A stretch of DNA of 64,000 nt from Platanthera guangdongensis. Its lineage: Eukaryota; Streptophyta; Magnoliopsida; Asparagales; Orchidaceae. Both the position numbers and the translations under genes were made by a program. Below, piece after piece: positions 11,262 through 22,184 of the stretch (positions are counted from its first letter, which is position 1; every line of letters starts with the position of its first letter). The DNA is taken from contig CM077155.1 of NCBI GenBank assembly GCA_039583875.1, positions 9,102,043 to 9,166,042 of the forward strand. Reading direction: 5' to 3'. The notes under the pieces are model-generated. The model was not told the origin of the DNA. It made no database searches and saw only the letters and a list, made by a program, of their open reading frames with translations.

Positions 11262-12755
11262 TTAAACTAAGTCTTCTCCATTGATCATTCTCAGCTGATT
11301 TAGAAAGAAAGCATGATTTTTCTCATCCAGAGATTTGGTGAATATATCAGCTTTTTGTAAATCAGTGTAGATATAGACAAGCTTAATCTTATTTTTGTCT
11401 ACACACTCCCTAATGAAATGATGTCTTATGTCAATATGTTTTGTCCTACTATGGTGAACTGGATTTTGTGTTATGGTTATAGCACTAGTATTATCACAGA
11501 GTAGGGTTGAATTATTTAAGTTGAATCCATAATCTAGAAGTTGATTTTGTATCCAAAGCATCTGTGAACAACAGCTGTCTGCTGTAATATATTCTGCTTC
11601 AGCAGTTGATGTTGACACTGATGTTTGCTTCTTACAAAACCATAATACTAGTCTCATACCCAGGAACTGACAAGTTCCTAAAGTACTTTTTCTATCTACC
11701 CTGCATCCAATAAAATCAGCATCAGAGTATCCAGTTAACTCAAATTCTGATTCAGCAGGATACCATAGGCCTAGATTAGTATAACTCTTTATATATCTTA
11801 AAATCCTTTTTAAGAAAATTAGATGGGATTCTTTAGGGTTCACTTAGAACCTAACACAAAGGCATGTAGTAAACATAATATCTGGCCTACTTGCTGTGAG
11901 GTATAATAGGGACCCAACAATGCTCCTATAAAGTTTCTGATCTACAGGTTTTCCTGTTATATCAGAGTCCACAACAACATTGGTGGCCATGGGAGTTTTC
12001 TTAGCTGAGGCATCAGCCATCCCAAACTTCTTTAGAAGTTCTTTAGCATATTTTGCTTGAGAGATGAAGATGCCATCAGGGAGCTGTTTCACTTGGAGAC
12101 CAAGGAAATATGAAAGCTCTCCCATGCTACTCGTTTCAAATTTAGAGTGCATGAGGTCAGAAAACCTCTTGTACAATTTTGAATCTGTAGAGCCAAATAT
12201 AATGTCATCTACATAGATTTGCACTAATAAGATTTGGACCTTATGATGTCTAGTGAAAAAGGTTTTATTTACAGTTCCTCTTGTAAATTTATGCTCTAAT
12301 AAGAAACTTGCTAAGGTCTCATACTAAGCTCTTGGAGCTTGCTTTAGACCATAAAGAGCCTTATTTAATTTAAAAACATAAGAGGGATAAGTTGGAGAAA
12401 CAAAACCTGGAGGTTGTTCTACATAAACCTCTTCTTGTAACACTCCATTTAAGAAAGCACTTTTCACATCAATTTGAAAAACTTTGAACCTTTTGAATGC
12501 TGTACAGGCAAGAAAGATCCTTATAGCTTCCAACCTTGCAACAGGTGCAAAGGTCTGATCATAATCAATTCCTTCCTCTTGCATATATCCTTGAGCAACA
12601 AGCCTAGCCTTGTTCCTCACAATGACTCCTTGGGCATCAAGCATATTCCTGAAAACCCATTTGGTTCCAATAACTAAGTAGTTTTGGGGTCTTGAAACCA
12701 AATCCCAAACTCTATATCTCTCAAATTGGTTTAGTTCCTCTTACATTGCAAGGAT
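11262..12755 (-). pseudogene. copia A reverse transcriptase and RNase H
   Basis: One frame from about 12755 to the TAA/TAG end at 11262, interrupted only by nonsense codons. The RT part shows the conserved copia blocks: [33 protein letters not shown], then the catalytic YVDDIIFGS at about 12215. RNase H follows with DADFIGCRVDRKST, STAEAEY and the CDNTSA...RTKHIDIRHHF end. Stops: near 12741 (AM*EEL), TAG at 12324-12326 directly after APRA where the family has Trp, and TAA at 11844-11846 in place of a Gln codon. All look like C-to-T/G-to-A changes. It would copy the RNA genome into DNA, but no full product can be made. Confidence 0.92.
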
Positions 12756-13800
12756 CTAGTTGGGATCTTGCTCAGCATCATGAATGGTTAGAGGTTGAAC
12801 CTGAGAGAGAAAATAAGCATGCATCAAGTCTTGGTTGAGTTGATGCCTTGTCTTTACACCTGCTGATATGTCTCCAATTACTTGAGATCTAGGGTGATCC
12901 CTAAGTGTGACAAAATCAGTGGGTGGAGTTGGTTGTGCAATTTCATTTTGAATAAATTCCTCTTGTGGAATTATATTTGCTGTTGGTTGAGGCTCATGTT
13001 CTTCAGCTTCGTCTTCTTCACTATCTTCAATGACTTGTGGAGAGGGATGAGTGGGAACCTCTTGGGTGAGGTTTAGTCCATCCAATGTCTCACACAAGTG
13101 GGGTACCTGCAAGTTGCTACTGGTAGAAACTTTTTTCTCCCTGCAGTATATGTTATTTCATCAAAAGAAATAAGAATTGACTCTTCTACTTTTAATGTTG
13201 ATTTATTAAATACCCTATAGGCCTTGCTTACTTGGGAGTATCCTAGAAAAACTCCCACTTCAGCCTTAGCTTCAAACTTTCTAATATATTTCTTGTTGTT
13301 ATTATGTATATAACATGTACAACCAAAAACTTTAAAATAGTTTATTTTAGGTCTCTTCCCTTTGAGCAATTCATATGGAGTCTTGTTCTTAAGTTTATGA
13401 ATTAAACTCCTATTCAGGACATAGTTTGCAGTGCTTACAACCTCTATCCAAAAGGTTAGTGGCATGTATGCATCAGCAAGCAATGTACCTGCAGCTTCAA
13501 TGAGTGTCCTATTTTTCCTTTCAGCAACCACATTTTGTTGGGGAGTTCTAGGAGCTAAGAAGCAATGTTTGATACCTTCCTTCTCACAGAACTCATGCAT
13601 AAGAAGAGAATTAAACTCTGTGCCATGATCACTTCTAATCAATGCAACATGAGTAGAGAACTCAATATGTATGGTCCTGAGAAAATCTGTAAGAACCTTG
13701 AATGTATCTAACTTTGTTCTCATAAAGAATACTCAACTGAACCTGGAGAAGCTATCCACTACAACTAAAGTGTAGGATTTCCCTCCTAGGCTTTATACAG
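12756..13800 (-). pseudogene. copia A integrase core and C-terminal linker
   Basis: The core runs from about 13800 (D in HLDIFGPITV, then stops at about 13787 and 13733) through SDHGTEF (second D) to TPQQN-AERKNRT (catalytic E, with the usual Gly after QQN changed to Val). The GKRPKINYFKVFGCTCYI block follows. The frame ending at 13073 shifts near 13080-13110 into the acidic linker (13112-12756) that leads to RT; the linker ends in TAG at 12756-12758. Integrase function is lost through at least three disabling changes. Confidence 0.88.
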
Positions 13801-14460
13801 TAATGGGTCCAAAAATATCCAAGTGTAGCAAGTACAAGATCCAAGGTGAATCACTCTTATTAATTGAATTGAAACTAGTTTTAGTTTGCTTGCCTAGTTG
13901 ACAAGCCCGGCAGAGACCTTCCTTCTTGTAGGGAGCAGAAGGTAGACCTCTAACAAGGTTGTGTTTAGATAGCCTAGCAATGTTTTTCAGGTTTACATGT
14001 CCTAGTCTTTTGTGTCATAAGTCATTCTGATTACTAGTTAATTCAGTAAACAGATATTAGTTATGGCAGAAAGAAATTTTACTAAGTAAATGTTTCCTTG
14101 TCTACTTCCAGTTAAAACAATTTGGTTATTTTTATCAATAATAGTACAAGTGGATGGATTAAAGTATACCTGATAACCATCATCACATAACTAACTTATA
14201 GAGATGAGGTTATGCTTGAGTCCACTTACATATGCCACCTTTTTGAATGTGACAGCTCCTATTCTTATTTCTCAAAATCCTTCTAACTGACCACATTTGG
14301 AGTCACCAAAGATAACCTTTGGCCCCAGTTTGGACTTGTAGTTGAATAAGATGTCCTTGCTGCCAATCATATGCTTGGAGCAGCCACTGTCCAGGTACCA
14401 AGTTTGATTGACCCCTGGACAATTTTTCACCTGCAATACAAACAGTTAATGATTTTTGAC
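13801..14460 (-). pseudogene. copia A aspartic protease and pre-integrase (GAG_pre) region
   Basis: On the - strand the protease active site WYLDSGCSKHM is encoded at about 14400-14370. The downstream LKHNLISIS block and a CxxC pair with GKQTK follow, which form the pre-integrase zinc region. Several in-frame stops interrupt it, so no long frame remains. Confidence 0.75.
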
Positions 14461-14465
14461 CCAGG

Positions 14466-15788
14466 TTACCTTGGGCCCTTTGTATGGCTGATAAGAAAAA
14501 CTAGAGATAACAAAAAATTCCGGTTGAGATTTGTAACCCAGGGGTGATATTTCCTAGGTGGTATGATCCAGTCAGCTAGGGGATTAAATGGTTTTTTAGA
14601 AGTATTTAAGTTTTTGTTGGAATTATAGTTTTGGTGAAGTCTTCGTGGGTTCGACGAATTTATGTAAGTTCGTCGACCAGAGTTCGACGAGTTAGGTTGA
14701 GATCGTCGATCTCTGCCCGGAGAATGAACATGTTCATTCTCAGTTCCCCACGTTCGTCGACCTCTATTCGACGAACCATGCAAAGTTCGTCGATCGCAGT
14801 TAGACGAATAAATATAATTATAGTTTTCTTTCAGAGTTCGTCGATTTGGGTTCGACGAAATGGCCCCATTTCATCGATCTAAGTTCGACGAAAATTGCTG
14901 AACTTTGTTTTTATGAGGTGTTTTCTGGTTCTTGGTTTTCTGTCCTACTGTCTTAGGGATCTTTTCTACTGGTAGTTCATTATTTACAATTTCTTTCCCT
15001 TTAGCAGACACAAATATTATTGGGGTTGATAAGATGTTCTTTCTGAGAATGGAGACCAAACCTGATGGAGCACCCAAGCCCTACTTGTCATTAAGTCTGG
15101 CATTGACAGTGCTTGTGATATCCATCAGCTTGAGGCTTCTCCTGTTGAGAGTTTCCTCAAGTTGTTTGACCTCACAAAGCTCTGTTTTTAGTGAAATTAT
15201 TTTTTCATTTGCTAAGTTTAGTTCATCTTTTAGCCTAATATTTTCAAAGTGAACATTTTCTAAAGTTCCTAGTTTCTCCCTAAGAGTTTTAATTTCCTTT
15301 TCAGAATGTATCAAGTCTAAACACATAATTTTGAAATCTGATTTAAAAGAGTCAGAGTTATAATCAAAAGATGATAATACCTGATCAGCTTTTGATTAAG
15401 AAGCTTCCTCATTGTCTGAATCTTCATCTTCTGAATGACTTCTTGAGGCATCAATTGCCATGAGGCAAACCTCTTTTGCTCTTTCTTCTTCCTCATCTTC
15501 ACTGGAGCTTGAGGATGTTGACTCTTCTTCAGTCTCACTCCAGGTCTCAGCCAAAAACCCCCTTTACTTCCTCTTGTGTTTGCTGGAAGAGGGTTTGCTG
15601 GTGTACTGTCTCCTAAAATCCTTTTCCTTTTCTCTTTTCTTCTCTTTCTTCTGGTTCTTTGGACACTCAAAGAGAAAGTTCCCAGGCTTCCTGCATCCAT
15701 AGCATACCACTTCCTTTGTTAGTGTTTTATCATACTTTGGCCTATCATCTTTTCTTGATGACTTTCTTCTGAAGTCCTTTCTAGCCAT
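14466..15788 (-). pseudogene. copia A gag C-terminal part: zinc knuckle, acidic region, coiled coil and palindrome-encoded linker
   Basis: A single frame broken only by nonsense codons. A CX2CX4-X-X4C zinc knuckle lies near 15700; the usual His is Asn (CYGCRKPGNFLFEC), so RNA packaging by this copy is doubtful. A Ser/Glu-rich segment follows, then a clear heptad-type coiled coil (15326-15081, SEKEIKTLREKLGTLENVHF). After it comes a linker in which palindromic DNA units at 14650-14890 are translated as repeated SSN...RR peptides, leading into the protease. A TGA near 14871 sits inside one unit, at a CpG where other units have CGA. Confidence 0.82.
14650..14890. repeat. palindromic units inside the gag-protease reading frame of copia A
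   Basis: Five hairpin units of TTCGTCGA-n-TTCGACGAA type, about 23-26 bp each, with spacers. They match the units at 10985-11260 and the single words in the LTRs, but here lie in coding sequence and keep the frame. Confidence 0.85.
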
Positions 15789-16570
15789 CTTGAAAATCTC
15801 TTAGCCAAGAGACTTATAAGTTCTTCATTTGATGTTGAAGATTCTGATACTTCTGAGGATTTGAAGGCTATGCTCTATTCTCTTCTAGCTGCTGGAGGTG
15901 TTCTTTGTTCAGTAGCCTCCCTTGTCTTTATTAACTGCTCATAAGGCTTTAGTTTACCCAATAGAGATTCAGTTGAAATATCATTTAGGCATCTGGCCTC
16001 CTTGATGGGCCAAATTCTTGTGTCTCATGAGCTTGGGAAGCACATCAAAATTTTGTCATTCACTTCAGTGAGAGTGATGACCTTGTCCCGAGTTTTTAGC
16101 TCATTAATAATTGAGCTTAATCTATTGTACATCTCCGAAACTGTCTCAGCTTCCTGTTTCTTGAAATTCTCATATTGGGATATGAGATTTGATCTCCTAT
16201 CCTTCCTTTCATCAGCTGATCCATCAACCATTTGGTTTAGGGAATCCCAAATGGCTTTTGCTGATGTGCACTCAGCAACCTTCTGGAAAATATCATCAGA
16301 CATTGTTTGTGTCAATATGTTCATGGCTTTTGCATCAGCCATCTTTGCTTTCTTATATGCATCATTGTAGTCTGGAGGAGGTACTGCTGTCATATTTGTA
16401 GAAGTTCTTGGAGGAGCAGCAGGTGGTGGAGGTACTCCTGTTAAGATAGAAGCACAAATATCTTCATCAATAGAATTCATATACAGCTTGATTCTTGCCT
16501 TCCAGATGGAAAACCTGTTAAGGTTGCAAACTGGAGGTCTGGTGCTTGCATAATCTTTATTCTGTGTCAT
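15789..16570 (-). pseudogene. copia A gag capsid N-terminal part
   Basis: Starts at the ATG at 16568-16570, about 100 bp after the PBS. It has the copia gag pattern: F-S-I-W-K-A-R near the start, then A-K-A-I-W-D-S-L, DERKDRRSNL and YENFK (the UBN2-type retrotransposon gag domain). A Pro-rich insert lies near codon 50. A TGA near 16022-16027 follows CFPSS where the family has Trp. A frameshift before 15788 separates it from the zinc-knuckle part. Confidence 0.88.
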
Positions 16571-16664
16571 GGCTGAATTGCTAAGTTAAATGTGAATAAA
16601 GTGATGTGTAGATCTAACAAAGGATCTTTGGTTTAAGGGTTAACTTGTCCAACCAAAGGAACCT

Positions 16665-16676
16665 GCTCTGATACCA
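16665..16676 (-). promoter_or_regulatory. primer binding site of copia A (tRNA-iMet type)
   Basis: TGGTATCAGAGC on the - strand, two bases inside the 5' LTR. It is complementary to the 3' end of plant initiator tRNA-Met and primes minus-strand synthesis. Confidence 0.93.
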
Positions 16677-16801
16677 ATTGAATGTGAGGGTTAGGTCTAC
16701 AATACTCTAGAGGGGGTGAATAGAGTATATTTAAAATTTGTTAGGTCCCTATAAAGGTGTTGTTACAACTTTTGCTGTAAACTGAAAAAAGTAGTAATTA
16801 G

Positions 16802-17235
16802 TGTTGAAGTATTAGACCGGGCGGCCTCGCGGTCTTGTCTGGCGGGTTATTGACTGCGCGGTCTAGCGGTTCCTTTCCAGCAGGTTCATATTCAGACTAT
16901 TGTTGTTTGTCGTCCGAGCGGTCTGGCGGTCTCACTCAGAAGCCTAGAGACCGGGCGGTCTATCGGTCTCCTATTACGGCATGTTCTCTTCCTGCTGGAG
17001 TTGCCGAGCGGTTAGCCCATCTGTCTAATCGCGTGGCCTGTGCGGTCTCTTTAATTTCTAGCCACTCAGCCCTGTACATTTTTAGTCCCACATTATTTGT
17101 TTGTACTCTCTCATATCTCCTCCATTCTATAAAAGGGAGGTCATAACTTTGTAAATGATATCTTTTTTGAATAATAAACTTTCAATTATTCAAATTTCTG
17201 TTTGTTTTTTTAGCTGCGTGTTCGCTACTTTCACA
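16802..17235 (+). repeat. 5' LTR of copia B
   Basis: TGTTGAAG...TTTCACA, 434 bp. U3 holds GC-rich GCGGTCT/GACCG words. TATAAAAG is at 17128-17135 and AATAATAAA (polyadenylation-like) near 17169. Confidence 0.95.
17128..17135 (+). promoter_or_regulatory. LTR TATA box of copia B
   Basis: TATAAAAG about 108 bp before the LTR end; repeated at 20303-20310 in the 3' LTR. Confidence 0.65.
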
Positions 17236-17247
17236 TGGTATCAGAGC
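17236..17247 (+). promoter_or_regulatory. primer binding site of copia B (tRNA-iMet type)
   Basis: TGGTATCAGAGC begins at the first base after the LTR. Confidence 0.95.
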
Positions 17248-17700
17248 ACTTGGTCCTTTCCTCCTGACTGAGCTCTATCTACACGTGCGGCTTGTTTCTT
17301 CTTTCCGCGACCTATTCTCGCGACTTGTTTTCTCTTCTGTCCGCTGCCCTATTCGCGCGGCTTCTCCCTGTTCGCGCGACTTTCTTCGGCCTGTTCTCTT
17401 GGGTCCCTTGCTTCCTCTTCTCTTCTGTTCGCTTGGCCTCTTTCAGTTCGCGCAACCTCTTTCCTTGTGCCTTGGTCCGCTTCTTGGCCGCTAGTGTTTT
17501 TCCACCATGCCGCTGCACCTTCTTCTCTTTAGCCCGATGCGGTTTCGTTCTTGTTCGCTGCGGTTTCTTTCTCGTGTCCAGGCCTCCTCCTTAGGTCGTG
17601 CAGCTTGCCCTCCTTTTTTCTCTCCCCGTGGCTTCTCTTCTTCTCGCGCGGTTTACTGCCTTCTCTTTGGCCACTTCCGGTCTCTACACCCCCGTTATCT
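17248..17700 (+). other. leader of copia B with CGCG-rich repeated words
   Basis: Pyrimidine-rich leader with repeated TTCGCGCGACTT-like words. Open frames occur in all directions but none looks like protein; gag similarity starts only after about 17740. Confidence 0.5.
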
Positions 17701-18470
17701 CTACCTCCACCACTCCTGCAGCTCCTCCTCCTCCTCCTACTCCTTCGGGCAACCTTGGCACGCTTTCTAAACTTGTTGGCTCCAACTATCCTGATTGGAG
17801 CATTTCTTTCACCTTTCTTCTTCGCTCTCAGCGCAAGCGTCATCACCTCACCAATGACCCTCATCCTCTTGACTCTCCTCAATTTGATGACTGGGATGCA
17901 AGTGATGCCCTTGTTCGTACTTGGCTGGCCAACAGCCTCTCTGATGAGTGCCTTCCCGTCATTCGCCATGATGAGACGGTCAAGGCCGCTTGGCTTCACC
18001 TAGCTACTCTCTATTCGAATGGGGGCCAGACATCCCACATTTATACTCTTTATGCGGACTTCTTCGCCCGCCATTCCATGTCTCCTACTGCGGCTTATCA
18101 ACAGGTTCAGGCTCTTGGCGTCGAGATCCTCCAGAATCGCCCCTTCTCCGTGGACTTGGCCGACCAGAAAAACACTTCCAGGAACTCCTGGTTGTTTGTT
18201 ATCTTCTCCGTCTTCCCGACTCCTATGATATGATCCGCCAGCAGATCTTGGGTGAGGCAGAATCTCCTACTTTGGATGCCATCGCGGCTCGCATTGCTGT
18301 TGTTACTTCTCTGCTCCAGCGGCCTCTATTGACCTCCCCCCTTCCCAGGACTCCTATGCTCACCAGGCTCAGCGGGGGGCCCTAGTGGCCGCAGCCATTC
18401 AGCCGGGCGTAGTTCGTCCAGGTTCCTCTGCTCTTACTGTGGTCGTACCGGCCATTCTGTTGACCGCTGC
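17701..18470 (+). pseudogene. copia B gag with zinc knuckle
   Basis: Gag homology begins with the LVGSNYPDWSISF block at about 17775 and continues through W-L-A-N-S-L and AWLHLATLYSN. A frameshift near 18165 moves the frame to the segment with CYLLRLPDSYDMIRQQIL and ends at about 18385. The zinc knuckle CSYCGRTGHSVDRC (CX2CX4HX4C, 18429-18470) is complete but in a third frame. Gag would form the particle and bind RNA. At least two frameshifts make it non-functional. There are no neighbouring genes other than the protease segment that follows in frame with the knuckle. Confidence 0.85.
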
Positions 18471-19022
18471 TGGCAGAAACATCCTCATCTTCGCCCTTCC
18501 GGTGATACTCCTTCCTCGACCTCCGCCTCCTTTCGGCCGTCTGCCTATGTGGCTACAACTTCAGGTAGTGCCCACGTCGTTACCCAAGGTAAATGGCTGA
18601 TTGACTCGGGTGCTACAAATCATATGACTGACAACCCTTATTGCTTCTCTCTCCTTGAAACGCATGACCGGCTGCCCCCGGTTCGTGTGGCGGATGGTTC
18701 ATCATCCCCGGTTCTTGGGACGAGCATGGTTCAAGTCACCCTGTCGCTTCGTTTGGAGGACACTCTCTATGTCTCGAAGTTCCCGTGCAATTTTTTATCT
18801 GTTACTAATTTATGCCGGCAACTTCAGTGCTCCGTCTTATTCACTCTCACTTCTTGTTCTTTCCAGGACACGAGGACCCAGCGAACGATTGCTACTGGGA
18901 CTGAGAGAGGCGGCCTCTACTTCCTCGACAATGTTTCCTCTCTGTCCGCCTACTCCTCCTCCTCTACAGATCTGCTTCAATGGCATCTTCGCCTTGGACA
19001 TCCTCCTCCTCAGATTCTTCAA
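18471..19022 (+). pseudogene. copia B protease and pre-integrase fragment, fused to RT by deletion
   Basis: In frame with the zinc knuckle. The aspartic protease active site is seen as WLIDSGATNHMT (about 18594-18630), followed by the GGLYFLD and WHLRLGHP blocks of the pre-integrase domain. The block stops after the His pair; the cysteine pair and the whole integrase core are missing. Sequence passes directly to RT motifs in another frame at about 19022. Confidence 0.88.
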
Positions 19023-19969
19023 TGATATTCTTCTTACTGGCGATGACCAAGCTGGGGTGGACTTGACAAAGAAACACCTCCGTCAACACCTGGTCATGAA
19101 GGATATGGGCTGCCCGAAATACTTTTTGGGGATAGAAATCTCTCGGAAGCTTGACTCGTTGGTTCTCTCCCAACGGAAGTATGCCCTTGATCTTCTACAA
19201 GAGGCAGGATTGACAGGTGCCAAACCGGCCCGATTTCCCATGGCTATTGGAGAAGACAAAACGTGGACGGATGACTCGCCTCTTTTATCTGATGTCAGAA
19301 GATACATACGTTTGGTGGGCAAACTCATCTATCTCACGGTGACCAGACCCGACATCTCCTATGTTGTAGGTAAGGTCAGTCAGTTTATGCAAGCTCCCAG
19401 GGAGTGCCATCTCCAGTATGCCTTGAAGATTTTAGAGTATGTCAAAGCAGCACCGGGCAAAGGGCTAATCTTTCAGAAGAATGGTCATCTGAGGTTGAAG
19501 CCTACTCAGATTCAAGCTATGCAGATGATAAAGGCGATCGTAAATCCACATCAGGTTTTTGTACTTTGTTGGAGGAAATCTTATGACTTGGAAGAGCAAG
19601 AAACATTCTGTTGTCTCCAGATCCATTGCAGAAGCCGAATACCGGAGTATGACGTCAACCACGTGTGAGTTAAAGTGGTTGAGGGGTCTCGTGCTTGACC
19701 TAGGAGAGGTCTATGACTATCCTCTTCCTATGTTCTGTGAAAACAAGGCCGCTATATACATATCCAAAAAGCCGATCTTCCATGAGAGAACAAAGCATAT
19801 AGAGGTTGACTGCCACTTCAATCGGGAGGAGGTTTTGAAGAAACAGATTTGTACTCCGTTTGTCACCTCTGACAAAGAATTGGCAGTTATCTTTACAAAA
19901 CTGGTCTCTACTTCCTTCTTCCACATTTGTGACAAGCTGGGCATGATTGATATCTATGCTCCAGCTTGA
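19023..19969 (+). pseudogene. copia B C-terminal RT and RNase H
   Basis: Begins inside the RT active-site block: F-N-D-I-L-L-T-G-D-D stands where YVDDIL is usual. It continues with GCPKYFLGIEI and the SPLL...YRRLVGKLIYLT type block. RNase H shows YSDSSYADDKGDRKSTSG, SRSIAEAEYRSM and FHERTKHIEVDCHF. Frameshifts near 19490 and 19560 split it over three frames. It ends at the TGA/TAG just before the PPT. Active-site damage and the missing N-terminal half mean no RT activity. Confidence 0.9.
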
Positions 19970-19976
19970 GGGGGAG
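19967..19976 (+). promoter_or_regulatory. polypurine tract of copia B
   Basis: GAGGGGGAG directly before the 3' LTR. Confidence 0.85.
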
Positions 19977-20410
19977 TGTTGAAGTATTAGACCGGGCAGC
20001 CTCGCGGTCTTGTCTGGCGGGTTGTTGACTGCGCGGTCTAGCGGTTCCTTTCCAGCAGGTTCATATTCATACTGTTGTTGTTTGTTGTCCGAGCGGTCTA
20101 GCGGTCTCACTCAGAAGCCTGGAGACCGGGCGGTCTATCGGTCTCCTATTGCGGCATGTTCTCTTCATGCTGGAGTTGCCGAGCGGTTAGCCCATCTGTC
20201 TAACCGCACGGCCTGTGCGGTCTTTTTAATTTCTAGCCGCTCAGCTCTGTACATTTTTAGTCCCACATTGTTTTTTTGTACTCTCTCATATCTCCTCCAT
20301 TCTATAAAAGGGAGGTCATACCTTTGTAAATGATATCTTTTTTGAATAATAAACTTTCAATTATTCAAATTTCTATCTATTTTTTTAGCTGCGTGTTAGC
20401 TACTTTCACA
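19977..20410 (+). repeat. 3' LTR of copia B
   Basis: 434 bp, same length and ends as 16802-17235, with about 20 substitutions and no large indel by eye. Confidence 0.95.
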
Positions 20411-21296
20411 ATTAGGAAACTGGAAAATGGAAAATAGTAAACCTAATCACAGCCACACAACAAGAACAAAAAGAAAAAGATAGGCAACCAGATGACACAA
20501 GAAATTTATAGTGGTTCCCCAAATCTGGGTAGTCCACTCTTCTACCACCCTGGTAGGAATCCACTCAGGTTGTTGATCAGGTGCCTGACACCAATGGGTT
20601 TTGATCAGGTCCCCAAAAACCAACTCAAGTCTTTTGGTTAGGAGACTTGCAACTAGGAATCACTATTGAAGGGAGATGACAACCCTTTATACAGGAGGGG
20701 GTGAGAGAGTGATTTTGTCTTCTCTTTCTCAATAAACTGAGAAGACTTAAGTGGATTGATGTTTAGCAAAAGCTCCCCCTGAAATATTAAATGGTTCAGG
20801 AAGATTTGGAAGCTTTGCTGTAGGGTGATAGGTCTTTAATCAGAGTTCTTGACAGGCAGTGATGCAGAAGCTTCTTGACTGATTTGTTATTTTATTGTCC
20901 TTGGAAGTCCTGGAGGTATAATCATTGCATGTCAGTGTAAGCTTCAATATGATTTTTTTTTTGTGAAGCTTTTCTGCTACTGTATGAATTCTTGCAGTCA
21001 GTCTATGTGCGTCTTTATTTTTCTGACTGAGTATATTCTTGCATGCTACTGATTATCGATCTTGTATTCTTCTATATCTTTTCAAAAATTTGAATCATCG
21101 GTAATTAATGCTGACGCCTTGAGAATAATCGACATTGAATCATTTCCTCAACTGTCCCGTGGAAAATCGGCAAGTAATATTCCTGAAGAAGATCGTAATC
21201 AATGCTCCTTCTAACGGATATATTTAGAGAATGTAGAGCATTAATTACTCAGGAATTTCCGCATTAGAATGGGGACAGAAGGCCGGAAATGGCTAA

Positions 21297-21990
21297 GTTT
21301 GGAGTCGTCGAACGAATAACAGAATTCGTCGAGCTGAGTTACTAGTTTGTCGAATTGAGATTTTGTATTCGTCGACCAGACAACTTCTGTTCGTCGAGCT
21401 AAGTTTCAAGATCGTCGAGCTGAAAACTTGACTACTGTCTGTTGCCAATTCTCTGTCTGAAGTTCTTCGAGCTGACAATTGCATTCGTCGACTAGAGTTC
21501 AGCAACAATTCTGGACTTAGTCAAGCATTTTGTGTTGACTGATATTCTGTGAGTCGACATGAATCTTCTGGTATCGACATAGGTGGGTGTCGACTGATTA
21601 GTCTTGGTTTCGACACAAGTTTTCTGGTGTCGACATTGTTGGTGTCGACACATGCCCTAAGTGTCGACACAAATCTTCTGGTTCCAGAATTCATTGAGTA
21701 GAGTACTGAGTTCGTCAACCTGAGAAGTTGACTTCGTCGACCTGAGATCTTCTAAGAGAAGGTTGTTCTGAACTTGAGGTCCAAGTTCGTCGAGCTCAGA
21801 ATCCTGTTCGTCGACCAAAGTCTAAAGTTGGACTTAGAATAATCTGGAGTTATCCTGACTTTAGTTTGTTGAAGTATCCCAGTTTTCGTCGACCAGAGAA
21901 TGAAGATCGTCGAGCTCAGCTCAGAGAAATATCTCAAGATTGTCGAGCTGAGAACGTCTTTCGTTGACCTGAGTTCGATGAACGTTGAAC
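21297..21990. repeat. palindrome array in U3 of copia A 5' LTR
   Basis: Counterpart of 7020-7720, with the same TTCGTCGA and GTGTCGACA word order; several words carry C-to-T changes at CpG. Confidence 0.85.
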
Positions 21991-22184
21991 TCATTTTACT
22001 TGGTCTTGAAATCTTCTAAATCTTGAGTCCCTGATAGTCTTGTTGATAGCTGGCCCATCTGATGTTGACTCTAAGGACTTGGCCTAGACTCTAGGACACA
22101 ACTATGACACTGACTATACATGTTGGGTCACATCATCCTAAGTTAGTGAACCTAGCCCAAATCAACTAGGGATCCAACAACCTC

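Larger units (their letters stand above)
16802..20410 (+). mobile_element. Ty1/copia element B, internally deleted, nested in the 5' LTR of A
   Basis: 3609 bp on the + strand, flanked by ATTAG (16797-16801 and 20411-20415). LTRs are 16802-17235 and 19977-20410 (434 bp each, about 20 differences by eye). PBS and PPT are present. The internal part of 2.7 kb lacks all of integrase and the N-terminal RT because protease/pre-integrase sequence joins directly to RT near 19022. It is a non-autonomous deletion derivative of a different copia lineage from A, C, D and E. Confidence 0.95.
6014..22179 (-). mobile_element. Ty1/copia element A (SIRE/Maximus-like), nested in gypsy G
   Basis: Complete but decayed element on the - strand. 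Its 3' LTR is 6014-7902 and its 5' LTR begins at 16679 and ends at 22179. The flanking duplication ACCTC at 6009-6013 and 22180-22184 proves the boundaries. LTRs run TG...CA (TGTTGGATCC... to ...CTTTCA on the - strand). Order on the - strand: PBS, gag, protease, integrase, RT-RNase H, a long extra ORF, then PPT. Without the nested element B (16802-20410 plus one TSD copy) it would be about 12.5 kb. The gag with coiled coil after the zinc knuckle, and the large 3' ORF, fit the SIRE/Maximus organisation. All genes carry stops or frameshifts. Confidence 0.93.
16679..22179 (-). repeat. 5' LTR of copia A, split by element B
   Basis: LTR sequence at 16679-16801 and 20416-22179 (the ATTAG at 20411-20415 duplicates 16797-16801). 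The intact length would be about 1.89 kb, matching the 3' LTR. TATA box on the - strand at 20684-20691; palindrome array at about 21297-21990. The outer end at 22179 is followed by the ACCTC duplication. Confidence 0.93.

Noticed and set aside
16665..16676. TGGTATCAGAGC copies as tRNA genes
   Set aside because: Only the 3' tRNA complement is present, next to LTRs, so these are primer binding sites.
17248..17700. Several open frames of 70-100 codons in the leader of copia B
   Set aside because: Low-complexity CGCG/CTT-rich DNA, overlapping on both strands; gag similarity starts later.
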